The translations under genes were made by a program, and so were the position numbers. DNA of 64,000 nt, taken from assembly GCF_000023325.1 (NCBI RefSeq), contig NC_012785.1:248001-312000 (forward strand). Direction: 5' to 3'. This DNA is from Kosmotoga olearia TBF 19.5.1. GTDB taxonomy: Bacteria; Thermotogota; Thermotogae; Petrotogales; Kosmotogaceae. Below, one piece after another: positions 42,143 through 54,396 of the stretch. A model generated the notes under the pieces. It was given only the letters and a program-made list of their open reading frames with translations, did no database searches and was not told the DNA's origin. The number at the start of each line of letters is the position of its first letter. Position 1 is the stretch's first letter.

Positions 42143-42769
42143 TTGAGCTGTTATCTTTCACTAACTGGGACCGTCTCTTTTGAAGTGAATATAAAGCGTT
42201 CCGTTTTCATAGGTAACGCAGCACATTGTGAAACGGAGGAAGAAGCCAAAAGATTCATCAGAGACGTAGCTGCTAAGTACAGGGATGCTAGCCATAATTG
42301 CTGGGCTTACAAGGTAATTGGTAATGGCGTTGAAAAGTTCAATTTTTCCGATGCCGGCGAACCCCATGGGAGCGCCGGTCGGCCTATTTTTTCGGCCATT
42401 GAAGAGCTAAACATGACAAACGTGGCCATCGTTATTACAAGATACTTTGGCGGAACAAAGCTTGGTGTACGGGGGTTAATAGACGCCTATCGGTCAACCG
42501 CACGATCCACTCTGGAACAAGGGGAAAAAGGAAGATACTGTCCCGGAAAGGTATTTAGTGTCCAGGTTAATTACAGCATATGGAACATGTTCGTTGGAAA
42601 ATTTGTTGAGGGAAAAGACTTCAATATTCAAGACATCGATTTCGGCGCTTCAGTAAAAGCCAAAATCTCCTGTAGAGTGGAAAACCTTGATGTTCTCATC
42701 TCCTTCTTCAAGGAAAGGCAAATAGAAGTAGAGATGAATGGTAACATCGTCTTTGTTGAAAAGGTGTAA
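42143..42769 (+). CDS. YigZ/IMPACT-family protein
   Basis: 208 aa. N-terminal UPF0029/Impact domain with KRSVFIGNAAHCETEEEAKRFI, HNCWAYKV, DAGEPHGSAGRPI and VIVITRYFGGTKLGVRGLIDAY; C-terminal DUF1949-like ferredoxin-fold domain. The family is associated with translation-linked stress. It starts at TTG 42143, two bases after hflC. Confidence 0.9.
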   Translation: MSCYLSLTGTVSFEVNIKRSVFIGNAAHCETEEEAKRFIRDVAAKYRDASHNCWAYKVIGNGVEKFNFSDAGEPHGSAGRPIFSAIEELNMTNVAIVITRYFGGTKLGVRGLIDAYRSTARSTLEQGEKGRYCPGKVFSVQVNYSIWNMFVGKFVEGKDFNIQDIDFGASVKAKISCRVENLDVLISFFKERQIEVEMNGNIVFVEKV

Positions 42770-42790
42770 AGGCTATCAGGGGGGATGGCG

Positions 42791-43630
42791 ATGAAGATAT
42801 TCATTTCGACAGATATGGAAGGCATTGCGGGGGTAGTCTCCTGGAACGAGATGAAGTCAAACAACAAAATATATACCACCATGCAGAACACGGAACTCAA
42901 CTGGGTAATTGAACTCATCAAAGAATCAAAATTAAACGAACAGGTCGAAGAGATAGTGATTTGCGATTCCCATTCCAGGGGAGAAAATCTGCCCTTTGGT
43001 GGTATTTCTGACCACAGAGTTAGCTGGATCAGGGGTTACCCGAGACCTTTTTATATGATGCAAGGGCTTGATAACAGCTTCGACCTTGTTATGCTCCTCG
43101 GCTATCATGGCAAAGTAGGTTCGTTCCGGGCTGGTATGGATCACACCTATGCCGGATCCTGCATCTACAACATAAGACTGAACGGAAAAGAAGTTGGTGA
43201 AACAGAGATAAATGCTTATTACGCAGGAGTCTTCGGTGTACCGGTAGGACTGATTACAGGCGATGATGTTCTCGAAAAGCAGGTCAAAGAATTCTTTGGA
43301 AACGATTTTCCCTTTGTAAGAACGAAAGAAGGAATCGGAAGATTCTCCGCCAAAGTCTATCATCCAGTCAAGGTAAAAAAAGCATACGAAAAGGCTTTCG
43401 AAAAGTTATTGGAGCAGCTCGATAGCCTGGAAGTCAAGAAACTCAATGGTGAGATAACCCTCGAGGTTGATCTTGTTACAACTGTTGTCGCAGATGCGGT
43501 CGCAATTATACCGGGGTTAACCAGAACCTCTGGCAGAACAGTTAGATACACATCCACAGAATATCTAGAAATATTCAGGATGATACTGGCAATAGCAATG
43601 CTTGGTGGCCGATTTGCCAATTACGAATAA
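42791..43630 (+). CDS. DppA-type D-aminopeptidase (M55)
   Basis: About 279 aa. Zinc ligands of the M55 family are visible: STDMEGIAG (Asp and Glu), CDSHSRGEN (His), LLGYHGKVG (His) and NGKEVGETEINAYYAG (Glu). Likely recycles D-amino acid peptides from cell wall turnover. The second ATG (42791) is preferred because AGGGGGG abuts the first one. Confidence 0.92.
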   Translation: MKIFISTDMEGIAGVVSWNEMKSNNKIYTTMQNTELNWVIELIKESKLNEQVEEIVICDSHSRGENLPFGGISDHRVSWIRGYPRPFYMMQGLDNSFDLVMLLGYHGKVGSFRAGMDHTYAGSCIYNIRLNGKEVGETEINAYYAGVFGVPVGLITGDDVLEKQVKEFFGNDFPFVRTKEGIGRFSAKVYHPVKVKKAYEKAFEKLLEQLDSLEVKKLNGEITLEVDLVTTVVADAVAIIPGLTRTSGRTVRYTSTEYLEIFRMILAIAMLGGRFANYE

Positions 43631-43667
43631 GTCTCTTGAAGATATGAAAGGAATCGAGGTTAATCAA

Positions 43668-45320
43668 TCAACGAATCCCGTAGTATGCTTCAAAGATCTT
43701 TCTTGCTATCGCGGCGGCTGTTGTTGAACCATAGCCGCCGTTTTCGACAAACACCGTTACTATGATTTCTGGATCATCAACCGGAGAAAAGCCTGTAAAC
43801 CAGGAATGCGGAACATTACCAGTATTTTCTGCCGTTCCGGTTTTTCCAGCAACATCGTAAGGAAACCCTTTGAAAGCATGGTAGGCCGTTCCTCTATCAG
43901 CAGGACCTGTTCCGGCACGTGATATGACATCTTTCATTCCAGCTATGATTGTCTCCCACGCATCTTCGGAAAGATGAAAGTCTTTTTCGTTCGTTGCACT
44001 CCTTCGATATATATATGGGACAACCTCACACCCTTTTGTAGCTATTATCGCCGTCATTCTTGTTACCTCAAGAGGTGTCATAAGCGCATACCCCTGACCG
44101 ATGTAGGTTAGGATCGTATCACCGGGATACCACGGCTCACCGTAGGTTTTAAATTTCCATTCCCTTGATGGCATGAGTCCCTCTCTTTCCTCAAGATCTA
44201 TACCTGTTTTGCCAAAAATGCCCGTCAGTTCAGCATAATGGGTTAGCGTGTCTATACCAAGTTTAAGCCCTAACTCATAAAAATACACGTTGCAGGAGAC
44301 CGCAAGGGCTCTTCTCAAATCAACTTCTTTATGACCGTAAAGATACCAATCAGAAAACACAGCCAGGGTATGTCCCTCTGAATCTTTGTACTGAAAAATC
44401 CCCGAACAAAAGATGGTTGCGTCTGGCGAAACTTTTTCTGAAAGAGCCACCATAGAAATAAAAGGTTTTATGATTGAACCAGGCGGATACGGGGAAACAG
44501 CTCTGTTAAGCAGAGGGCCTTCAGGATCGTATTTGAGTCTTGTCCATTCCCTATCGGAAAGGCCTAACGAGAATTGTTCTGGAGAATACGAGGGATTGGA
44601 AGCCATTGCCAGAATCTGGCCGTCGGTTTTCATAACAATAACTGCGCCGGGACGGTTGTACGATTTCAGTAAAGAATAAGCGTAACTGCTGAGACTCGCA
44701 TCTATGGTGAGAACGAGATCTTCCCCGGGAATTGGTTCTGTTTTTTCCAGTACAGAAACAACCTTTCCGTGGTTATCCACTTTCAAGAGCTTCAGGCCAT
44801 TTTTCCCGGTTAACAGGTCGTTGTAAAATTTTTCAATCCCCCGAACCGGTTGTTCTTCAGATGTAATGTAGCCTACGACATGTGCTATTCCTGGATTTTC
44901 GCTATAACGCCGCACGAAGTGTTCTTCGACATCAATTTCGTCCGAATCTTCCAGAAGATGTATATAATCAGCCCTTAAATGAGCTTCTACCTCCCCAAAG
45001 GCCTCCAGTTTTCTGATGGTTGAAGTGGCATCATCAGCTCTATTGAGTGCCGTATAAAGAATGCTCCTGATTTTCTCAGAAAGGAAAGGCACCTTTTTCT
45101 TTAGAATATAAATCGGTTCATTCCATGCTAAGGGGATCCCGTTCCTGTCGAATATTCTTCCTCTTGGAGCTTCAATTGAAGAAACGCGTGTTATTATTTT
45201 TTCCACTTCTGCCTGGAATTCTTTGTGCTCCAGGATTTGAAACTGAAAAAGCCTGAATATAAAAAGTCCTGCCCCGAGGAGAAAGAAGAGAAATAGTAAA
45301 TCAATTCTTTTCGAATTCAA
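43668..45320 (-). CDS. mrdA: Penicillin-binding protein 2 (elongasome transpeptidase)
   Basis: 550 aa: N-terminal membrane helix (LLFLFFLLGAGLFIFRLFQFQIL), dimerisation domain with APRGRIFDRNG, and transpeptidase domain with SxxK (PPGSIIKP), SxN (SCNVYFYELG) and KTG (AGKTGTAEN). It is last in the mreBCD-mrdA run and overlaps mreD by 20 bp; the set drives lateral wall growth. Confidence 0.95.
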   Translation of the reverse strand: MNSKRIDLLFLFFLLGAGLFIFRLFQFQILEHKEFQAEVEKIITRVSSIEAPRGRIFDRNGIPLAWNEPIYILKKKVPFLSEKIRSILYTALNRADDATSTIRKLEAFGEVEAHLRADYIHLLEDSDEIDVEEHFVRRYSENPGIAHVVGYITSEEQPVRGIEKFYNDLLTGKNGLKLLKVDNHGKVVSVLEKTEPIPGEDLVLTIDASLSSYAYSLLKSYNRPGAVIVMKTDGQILAMASNPSYSPEQFSLGLSDREWTRLKYDPEGPLLNRAVSPYPPGSIIKPFISMVALSEKVSPDATIFCSGIFQYKDSEGHTLAVFSDWYLYGHKEVDLRRALAVSCNVYFYELGLKLGIDTLTHYAELTGIFGKTGIDLEEREGLMPSREWKFKTYGEPWYPGDTILTYIGQGYALMTPLEVTRMTAIIATKGCEVVPYIYRRSATNEKDFHLSEDAWETIIAGMKDVISRAGTGPADRGTAYHAFKGFPYDVAGKTGTAENTGNVPHSWFTGFSPVDDPEIIVTVFVENGGYGSTTAAAIARKIFEAYYGIR

Positions 45321-45690
45321 GGATTTTCCTCCTCAAAATAAATAGAATCAGCAGCGGAGCTACAAAAATTCCAGGAAAGAAGGTATTGAATACCAATGTC
45401 GATAGCGACAGCAGAAATGTTGTTAAAATTGCTGAAAAAGGAGTTTTTAACTTCGTTTTGAACACAAGATACCCGAAAGATGTGATGATTCCTGCCAGAA
45501 CGGCAAAACTCAGGCTGGAGTATGAAACGCTTATTAGCCAGATTATAAAAAGGCTCAAAACAAAGCTCAACCATCCGCCTCTTAAGGTTATAAATAACAA
45601 AACAATTGAAAGTGGGAACAGTGGAAAGAGATCGGCGTAACCCAGATCTATGTATGTAAGAAATACAGGAATCAAATATTTCCAGCTCAC
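45301..45690 (-). CDS. mreD: MreD-like membrane protein
   Basis: 129 aa, about five hydrophobic segments, shorter than typical MreD (about 160 aa). Sequence motifs are weak, but its place between mreC and mrdA (2 bp after mreC) supports the call. Confidence 0.8.
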   Translation of the reverse strand: MSWKYLIPVFLTYIDLGYADLFPLFPLSIVLLFITLRGGWLSFVLSLFIIWLISVSYSSLSFAVLAGIITSFGYLVFKTKLKTPFSAILTTFLLSLSTLVFNTFFPGIFVAPLLILFILRRKILEFEKN

Positions 45691-45692
45691 AT

Positions 45693-46394
45693 TTACTCTC
45701 CTCCAAGATATATGAATAATTCACCGGATATCTCCAGGGTTTTCAGCAGATAGTTTCCACATTCCCTAAAGGGAGTAGTAATCTGACCAATAACCGTCAA
45801 TCCGGCGTGATGCAGATACCCAAACCCCTCAATTGACGGTGAAAGGGTTACCTCATCTCCATACTCTAACTCAACAGGATCAAAGGTTTTAAAGAACACT
45901 CTACCATGTTCACTGTAAACGAATCCTTCAATATCCACAGAACGATGTCTGGCAACCGCGGGAATTCTAAACTCTAAAAACTTCAGAGGTTCAACCTCTA
46001 TATAGCCACTACCCCAACCAACGACGACCCCCACAATATGCTTGCTTTCAAAGGCAACAACAGGGGACCCTAATAACGGAGTGGAAACAGCATCCAGTAA
46101 TAGATGATTTCCTCTGTAGTGATTGTAAAAGGCCACCCTCAAAGGAGGCTCAATTCCGGTTATTGATAATTCTTTTTTTAGCAATTCATTTAATTCCGAA
46201 AGTAAAACAACTCTTCCTTGTTCTTTTAGTAATATAGAAAAAATTTCTGAGGATCTCATCCTCATATAAGTCAGGGGCCAGATCGCTTTTCCAAGAAAGA
46301 CCTTGAAGCCATCTAACAGCCCCAAATAAAAGCACGTAGAGACAAACACTAGATAAATCAAAAGGATGGTTATGGAAATCTCCAAAAGTTTCAA
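45693..46394 (-). CDS. mreC: Cell shape protein MreC
   Basis: 233 aa. Membrane helix at residues 8-30 ([20 protein letters not shown]), then a beta-rich periplasmic domain ([36 protein letters not shown]-like region). It is shorter than E. coli MreC and the usual coiled coil is reduced. Overlaps mreB by 4 bp. Confidence 0.86.
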   Translation of the reverse strand: MKLLEISITILLIYLVFVSTCFYLGLLDGFKVFLGKAIWPLTYMRMRSSEIFSILLKEQGRVVLLSELNELLKKELSITGIEPPLRVAFYNHYRGNHLLLDAVSTPLLGSPVVAFESKHIVGVVVGWGSGYIEVEPLKFLEFRIPAVARHRSVDIEGFVYSEHGRVFFKTFDPVELEYGDEVTLSPSIEGFGYLHHAGLTVIGQITTPFRECGNYLLKTLEISGELFIYLGGE

Positions 46395-47410
46395 TATTGA
46401 TTCTCCTTAGAAATCCTTTCTAAAATCGAAACCCTTTCAAGAACCATTCCTGCGCCCCGTGCGACACAGGTTAACGGGTCATCTGCAAGGTTTACCTTAA
46501 TCCTTGTTTCTCTTTCCAGAAGCTCTCTTATACCTTTCAATAACGCGCCGCCACCGGCAACATTGATACCATTCAAGACAATATCAGAGACTAACTCAGG
46601 TGGTGTGTTCTCTATGGTGAATTTAACCGCTTCAACGATTCTATTTACAGGTTCTGTTATAGCTTCGCGAACTTCGTAGCCCTTCAGGATCAGTTTTTTG
46701 GGTAAGCCCGTATTCAGATCCAAACCAATGACCTCAGTTTCCGCTTCGTCGAAATCCTCGTGATCAACAACGTTCCCTATTTCAATTTTCACTCTCTCCG
46801 CAGTTTTTTCACCTATGGAAAGCCTGTACTTATCCTTAACATACTGTACAATAGACTCATCAAGCTCATCGCCCGCGGTTCTTATGGATTGGCTTAACAC
46901 TATACTTCCCAGAGATATGACGGCAATCTCTGTGGTTCCGCCACCGATATCAACAATCATATTTCCGGTCGGTTCCTCAACATTTAGTCCTACACCTATT
47001 GCACTTGCCATGGGTTCTTCTATAAGGAAGGCTTTTTTTGCTCCGGCCTCCAACCCAGCATCGGTCAATGCCCTTCTTTCTACTTCGGTTGCTCCGGAGG
47101 GAACTCCTATTACAACCCGGGGTTTTAATAGAGTAAAACGATTTGAAGCGCGCGAAATAAAGTATTTAAGCATTGCCAGAGCAATATCGTAGTCCGCTAT
47201 CACACCATCTCTTAAAGGCCTTATAGCGATTATACTGGCAGGAGTTTTACCAACCATTTTCTTGGCTTCTAGACCAACCTGAAGGATTTTTTGAGATTCT
47301 GAATCAATAGCGACAACTGAAGGTTCATTTACGACAACGCCGCTTCCTTTTACAAATACCAGTGTGTTCGCCGTTCCTAGGTCAATTCCCATATCCTGTC
47401 TGAATAACAT
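46391..47410 (-). CDS. mreB: Rod shape-determining actin MreB
   Basis: 339 aa. Phosphate 1 motif [15 protein letters not shown], phosphate 2 [19 protein letters not shown], adenosine motif [11 protein letters not shown], connect motif EEPMASAIG. Forms membrane-bound filaments that guide the PBP2 elongasome. CAGGAGGCAGACGT precedes the ATG; first gene of mreBCD-mrdA. Confidence 0.97.
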   Translation of the reverse strand: MLFRQDMGIDLGTANTLVFVKGSGVVVNEPSVVAIDSESQKILQVGLEAKKMVGKTPASIIAIRPLRDGVIADYDIALAMLKYFISRASNRFTLLKPRVVIGVPSGATEVERRALTDAGLEAGAKKAFLIEEPMASAIGVGLNVEEPTGNMIVDIGGGTTEIAVISLGSIVLSQSIRTAGDELDESIVQYVKDKYRLSIGEKTAERVKIEIGNVVDHEDFDEAETEVIGLDLNTGLPKKLILKGYEVREAITEPVNRIVEAVKFTIENTPPELVSDIVLNGINVAGGGALLKGIRELLERETRIKVNLADDPLTCVARGAGMVLERVSILERISKENQY

Positions 47411-47448
47411 ACGTCTGCCTCCTGATAGTTATTGGTTTATCTCAATAA

Positions 47449-47478
47449 ATTTTACCATCAATAAATCTCAGTCGTTAA
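47449..47478 (-). promoter_or_regulatory. Possible promoter of mreBCD-mrdA
   Basis: Minus strand TTAACG (47473-47478), 18-nt spacer, TAAAAT (47449-47454), about 40 nt before the mreB ATG. Confidence 0.45.
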
Positions 47479-47500
47479 CCAGGTTTTTACAACTAAATGT

Positions 47501-47530
47501 TTGACTTTTCATTCTCTAAAAGAATATAAT
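47501..47530 (+). promoter_or_regulatory. Promoter of speH-speE
   Basis: TTGACT (47501-47506), 18-nt spacer, TATAAT (47525-47530). This gives a leader of about 75 nt before speH. Confidence 0.75.
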
Positions 47531-47560
47531 GCAATCGCATCACATAAAGAGTTAGCACAA

Positions 47561-47584
47561 ATGCCTTACCCGAGAGGGGGGCAT
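47561..47584 (+). promoter_or_regulatory. Leader hairpin upstream of speH
   Basis: ATGCC (47561-47565) pairs with GGCAT (47580-47584), and inner CCC with GGG around GAGA. It lies 20 nt before the GGAGGG ribosome-binding site. Whether it regulates polyamine synthesis is unknown; a plain stable leader is also possible. Confidence 0.4.
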
Positions 47585-47612
47585 AATTTTTGATATATGG
47601 AGGGAAGAAAAG

Positions 47613-48008
47613 GTGAAAAAAGTTAAGGCTCTCGGGCGTCACTTGGTGGCTGAGTTCTTTGAATGCTCGTCTGAAGCACTGGACAATCTCGACTTCGTAG
47701 TCAATTCCATGAGGCAGGCCGCTGAGGAAGCTGGGGCTACGATCGTTGATTCGTCGTTTCACAGATTTTTGCCACATGGAATAAGTGGAGTTGTTGTAAT
47801 AGCGGAATCTCATCTTGCAATACATACCTGGCCGGAATACGGGTACGCAGCTATAGACCTCTTCACCTGCGGCGATGAGGTTAACCCATGGAAAGCTTTT
47901 GAATTCTTGAGGATAAAATTTGATGCAAAAAAAACCAGCGTGGTTGAACACCTTAGAGGAATTTACTCCGAAATTGGGATTCCTGAAACTGCACCACACA
48001 AGGTATAA
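47613..48008 (+). CDS. speH: S-adenosylmethionine decarboxylase proenzyme
   Basis: 131 aa, short bacterial class like the Thermotoga enzyme. Self-cleavage site Glu65-Ser66 in AESHLAIHTWPEYGY creates the pyruvoyl group; conserved Cys86 in FTCGD and His50/His71 are present. Makes decarboxylated SAM for spermidine synthesis. GTG start with TGGAGGGAAGAAAAG upstream; speE follows after 14 bp. Confidence 0.96.
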   Translation: MKKVKALGRHLVAEFFECSSEALDNLDFVVNSMRQAAEEAGATIVDSSFHRFLPHGISGVVVIAESHLAIHTWPEYGYAAIDLFTCGDEVNPWKAFEFLRIKFDAKKTSVVEHLRGIYSEIGIPETAPHKV

Positions 48009-48022
48009 CGGAGGGGATTGGT

Positions 48023-48889
48023 GTGAAAAAAGATCTTAGAACGATGGATCATCTTATGTACATGGAATATTATACTGGTAGAAACGCAGGCATTTTTATG
48101 AAGATAAAAAAGATGTTACACTCTTACCAAAGTCCTTATCAAAGGATAGATATATTCGAACATCCCGACTTTGGAAAGGTATTTGCTCTTGACGGTATAA
48201 CGATGATGACGGAAGTGGATGAATTCATGTACCACGAAATGCTGGTTCATGTTCCGTTGTTCGTACACCCTGAACCCAGGAGAGTCCTCATAATAGGTGG
48301 AGGGGATGGAGGAAGTCTGCGTGAGGCTTTGAAGCATCCATCTATTGAAGAGGCAATACTTTGTGAAATCGATCCTTATGTTATAGAAGCTGCAAAGAAA
48401 TACTTGCCAACGGCTGTAGAAATGGACAACCCAAAAGCCAAAATCGTAAACGAAAATGGTGCTGAATTCATCAAGAAGTACAAGGATTATTTTGATGCCA
48501 TAATCGTTGATTCCACCGATCCGACGGCTGGGGAGGGTGGCCATCTTTTCACAAAAGAATTCTACAAAAATTGTTTTGAAGCGTTAAAGGAAGACGGTGT
48601 TTTCTCTGCCGAAACGGAAGATCCTTTCTACGATAAAGGATGGGTGGCCATAGCGTACAACAGAATTTCATCTGCTTTCCCGATTTCTAAATTATATACA
48701 GGCTTTATGACAACCTATCCATCAGGACTGTGGACATATGTTTTCGCTTCCAAAAAGTACCACCCAATTGACGACTTTGATCCGTCGAGAGTGCAGAATT
48801 TTGATCATCAATTAAAATATTACAACGAAGACATTCACAAGGCTTGCTTTGTCTTGCCGAATTTTATAAAAGAGTTGATTAACGAATAA
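48023..48889 (+). CDS. speE: Spermidine synthase
   Basis: 288 aa aminopropyltransferase. IFEHPDFGKVFALDGITMMTEVDEFMYHEMLVHVPL, IIGGGDGGSLREAL, CEIDPYVIEAAKKYLP, VDSTDPTAGEGGHLFT and the gatekeeper region around YPSGLWTYVFASKKY are all typical. GTG start with GGAGGGG upstream. Works with speH. Confidence 0.96.
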   Translation: MKKDLRTMDHLMYMEYYTGRNAGIFMKIKKMLHSYQSPYQRIDIFEHPDFGKVFALDGITMMTEVDEFMYHEMLVHVPLFVHPEPRRVLIIGGGDGGSLREALKHPSIEEAILCEIDPYVIEAAKKYLPTAVEMDNPKAKIVNENGAEFIKKYKDYFDAIIVDSTDPTAGEGGHLFTKEFYKNCFEALKEDGVFSAETEDPFYDKGWVAIAYNRISSAFPISKLYTGFMTTYPSGLWTYVFASKKYHPIDDFDPSRVQNFDHQLKYYNEDIHKACFVLPNFIKELINE

Positions 48890-48937
48890 AAACACGAGAA
48901 TCCAAGAAATGGTAAGCTCGATTACGCTGAGGGTACG

Positions 48938-49015
48938 AATCCCTTTGGGATTGACTCGAACTCCTGCGGAGTTGTTCCGAACCACTTCGTGGTTGTCTCG
49001 AACTGCTTCGCAGTT
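48938..49015 (+). repeat. Hairpin array E: four units at exact 21-bp pitch
   Basis: Units at 48938 (AATCCC-ttt-GGGATT), 48959 (AACTCC-tgc-GGAGTT), 48980 (AACCAC-ttc-GTGGTT) and 49001 (AACTGC-ttc-GCAGTT); spacers GACTCG, GTTCCG and GTCTCG. A short GGTAAG word is at 48911, degenerate sequence with a TTCAGGAT remnant follows to about 49070, and TTCTCGGGATCTCGG closes the zone at 49080-49096. Confidence 0.95.
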
Positions 49016-49146
49016 GATATGCGCCTGCGGCGGATAAAACCCAAAAATGAGATACCGATTTAAATTCAGGATCTATCTACAGTACTCAACTTCTCGGGAT
49101 CTCGGACAAGAATTTCTTAAAATTAGTTAAATAGCATTTACCAGAA

Positions 49147-49178
49147 AAGACAGGGGAGTACTCTCCCTTGTTTTTTTT
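49147..49178 (+). terminator. Intrinsic terminator downstream of speE and array E
   Basis: CAGGGGAGTACTCTCCCTTG (stem GGGGAG with CTCTCCC) followed by eight T residues at 49171-49178. It follows array E, so the array would be transcribed as part of the speHE 3' untranslated region. Confidence 0.85.
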
Positions 49179-49199
49179 CATGCGCTTAAAACGTTCCCG

Positions 49200-49208
49200 T
49201 GATAAAAT
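49200..49208 (+). promoter_or_regulatory. Extended -10 promoter of lepA
   Basis: TGA then TAAAAT (49203-49208), 31 nt before the lepA ATG; the string CGTGATAAAATT is shared with the promoter at 14466. Confidence 0.5.
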
Positions 49209-49238
49209 TTCTATCAGAACATATCAGGGGGAATTTGT

Positions 49239-51053
49239 ATGTACAATAAGGAATTGATACGGAATATATCGATAATTGCGCACATTGACCACGGGAAAAC
49301 CACTCTTGTTGACAGGATACTCGAAATCACCAGTGCCATTGAACAGAGAAAGATGCATGAACAGTATCTTGATACTATGGATATTGAAAGGGAAAGAGGA
49401 ATTACGATAAAAGCCACACCGGTAAAAGTAATGTACACCGCTGATGATGGAAAAACATATGAGATAAATATAATCGATACTCCCGGCCATGTGGACTTCT
49501 CTTACGAAGTCTCACGAAGTCTTGCTGCCTGCGAGGGTGCAATATTGCTCGTCGATGCGAGTCAGGGAGTTGAAGCGCAAACTTTCGCAAATACTTACCT
49601 TGCATTAGAAAACGACCTGGAAATCATTCCTGTCATAAATAAAATCGATCTTCCAAATGCCAATATTCAGGAAACCATAAGCGAACTGGAAGATCTCATT
49701 GGTTTTACGGAGGAAGATTGTATAAAGGCGAGCGGGAAAACAGGCGAAGGTGTTAAGGAGATTCTTAAAGCCATTGTTGATAAAATTCCGGCACCTTCTG
49801 GAGATTCTGGTGCTCCCCTGAAAGCTCTCATATTTGATGCCGAGTACGATAAATACAGAGGGGTTATAGTTCATGCAAGGATTTTCGAGGGCACGGTGCG
49901 CCCCGGAGATAAGATAATGATGTTCAGCAGCGGTGAAACCTTTGAAGTCACCGAGGTTGGAATATTTACTCCCGAACTTATACCGGCCGATTCTTTAAGT
50001 GCAGGAGAGGTTGGTTACATAATTGCGGGGATAAAAGAGGTTTCCAGCGCACGAATAGGTGACACGATAACATCGGCAGATAATCCTATCTCTGAACCTC
50101 TTCCGGGATTTAGAGAAGTCAAGCCAATGGTATATGCTGGAATGTTCCCGGGTCTCCCTGAATACTACGGAGAACTGCGGAAGGCTCTTGAGAAATTAAA
50201 GTTAAACGACCCCGCTCTGGTTTTTGAACCGGAGAATTCACCAGCTCTTGGATTCGGTTTCCGGGTTGGCTTTCTGGGGTTGCTTCATATGGATGTTGTT
50301 AGAGAAAGGCTTGAAAGGGAATTTGAAATAGCTGTGATTTTAACCGCTCCAAATGTTGTATATAGAGTGAAGATGAAAAACGGTGAAATCGTGGAAATCA
50401 CCAATCCCGCAAAATTCCCAAACGATGGTGAATTTGAAGAGGTCGAGGAACCTTACGTCGAGCTTTCCATAATCACACCTTCTGAATATATGGGTAACAT
50501 AATTGGATTCGTTACTTCAGAGAAGCGCGGTGAATTTAAGGAAGTCGAAAATGCCGGTAAGAACAGAGTAGTGCTGAAATTCATCGCACCACTGTCAGAG
50601 ATAATGTTTGATTTCTTCGATAAACTAAAGGCTATTTCTAGAGGATTCGCTTCTATGGATTACGAGATCATCGGATATAGACCCTCCGATCTTGTAAAGG
50701 TAACGATCCTTGTTAATAAAGAAGTGGTTGATGCCTTATCATTCATCGTTCATAAGGACAAGGAATATGCCGTGGCAAAGAAAGTAGTTGAAAAGCTCAA
50801 GGATCTGATTCCTCAACATCAGTTTCAGATTCCCATACAGGCTAAGTCCCGCGGAAGGATAATCGCCAGGACCGATATAAAAGCTCTCAGAAAGGATGTT
50901 TTGGCTAAGTGTTACGGTGGAGACATAACGAGAAAAATGAAACTCCTTGAGAAGCAAAGAGAAGGAAAGAAAAGATTAAGGGAAATTGGAAGGGTTACAA
51001 TACCGCAGACGGCATTCCTTGCTTTGTTAAAGATAGGGGAAGAAGATAAGTGA
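49239..51053 (+). CDS. lepA: Elongation factor 4 (LepA)
   Basis: 604 aa. G1 AHIDHGKTTL at 14-23, G3 DTPGHVDF, G4 NKIDLP; domains II-V and the LepA-specific C-terminal domain (ISRGFASMDYEIIGYRPSDLVKV, PIQAKSRGRIIARTDIKALRKDVLAKCYGGDITRKMKLL-like region). Back-translocating ribosomal GTPase. First gene of lepA-nfo-pyrG-folP. Confidence 0.97.
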   Translation: MYNKELIRNISIIAHIDHGKTTLVDRILEITSAIEQRKMHEQYLDTMDIERERGITIKATPVKVMYTADDGKTYEINIIDTPGHVDFSYEVSRSLAACEGAILLVDASQGVEAQTFANTYLALENDLEIIPVINKIDLPNANIQETISELEDLIGFTEEDCIKASGKTGEGVKEILKAIVDKIPAPSGDSGAPLKALIFDAEYDKYRGVIVHARIFEGTVRPGDKIMMFSSGETFEVTEVGIFTPELIPADSLSAGEVGYIIAGIKEVSSARIGDTITSADNPISEPLPGFREVKPMVYAGMFPGLPEYYGELRKALEKLKLNDPALVFEPENSPALGFGFRVGFLGLLHMDVVRERLEREFEIAVILTAPNVVYRVKMKNGEIVEITNPAKFPNDGEFEEVEEPYVELSIITPSEYMGNIIGFVTSEKRGEFKEVENAGKNRVVLKFIAPLSEIMFDFFDKLKAISRGFASMDYEIIGYRPSDLVKVTILVNKEVVDALSFIVHKDKEYAVAKKVVEKLKDLIPQHQFQIPIQAKSRGRIIARTDIKALRKDVLAKCYGGDITRKMKLLEKQREGKKRLREIGRVTIPQTAFLALLKIGEEDK

Positions 51054-51066
51054 ATGGGGTGAAATA

Positions 51067-54348
<3,282 letters not shown>

Positions 54349-54349
54349 A

Positions 54350-54358
54350 TGATATAAT
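54350..54358 (+). promoter_or_regulatory. Extended -10 promoter of the malFG-like operon
   Basis: TGA-TATAAT (TATAAT at 54353-54358) right after the folP stop, 39 nt before the GTG start. It suggests that the permeases can be transcribed separately from folP. Confidence 0.65.
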
Positions 54359-54396
54359 GAACTTAGCGCAAAAAAAAATTCCTGGGAGGGTGCGAA

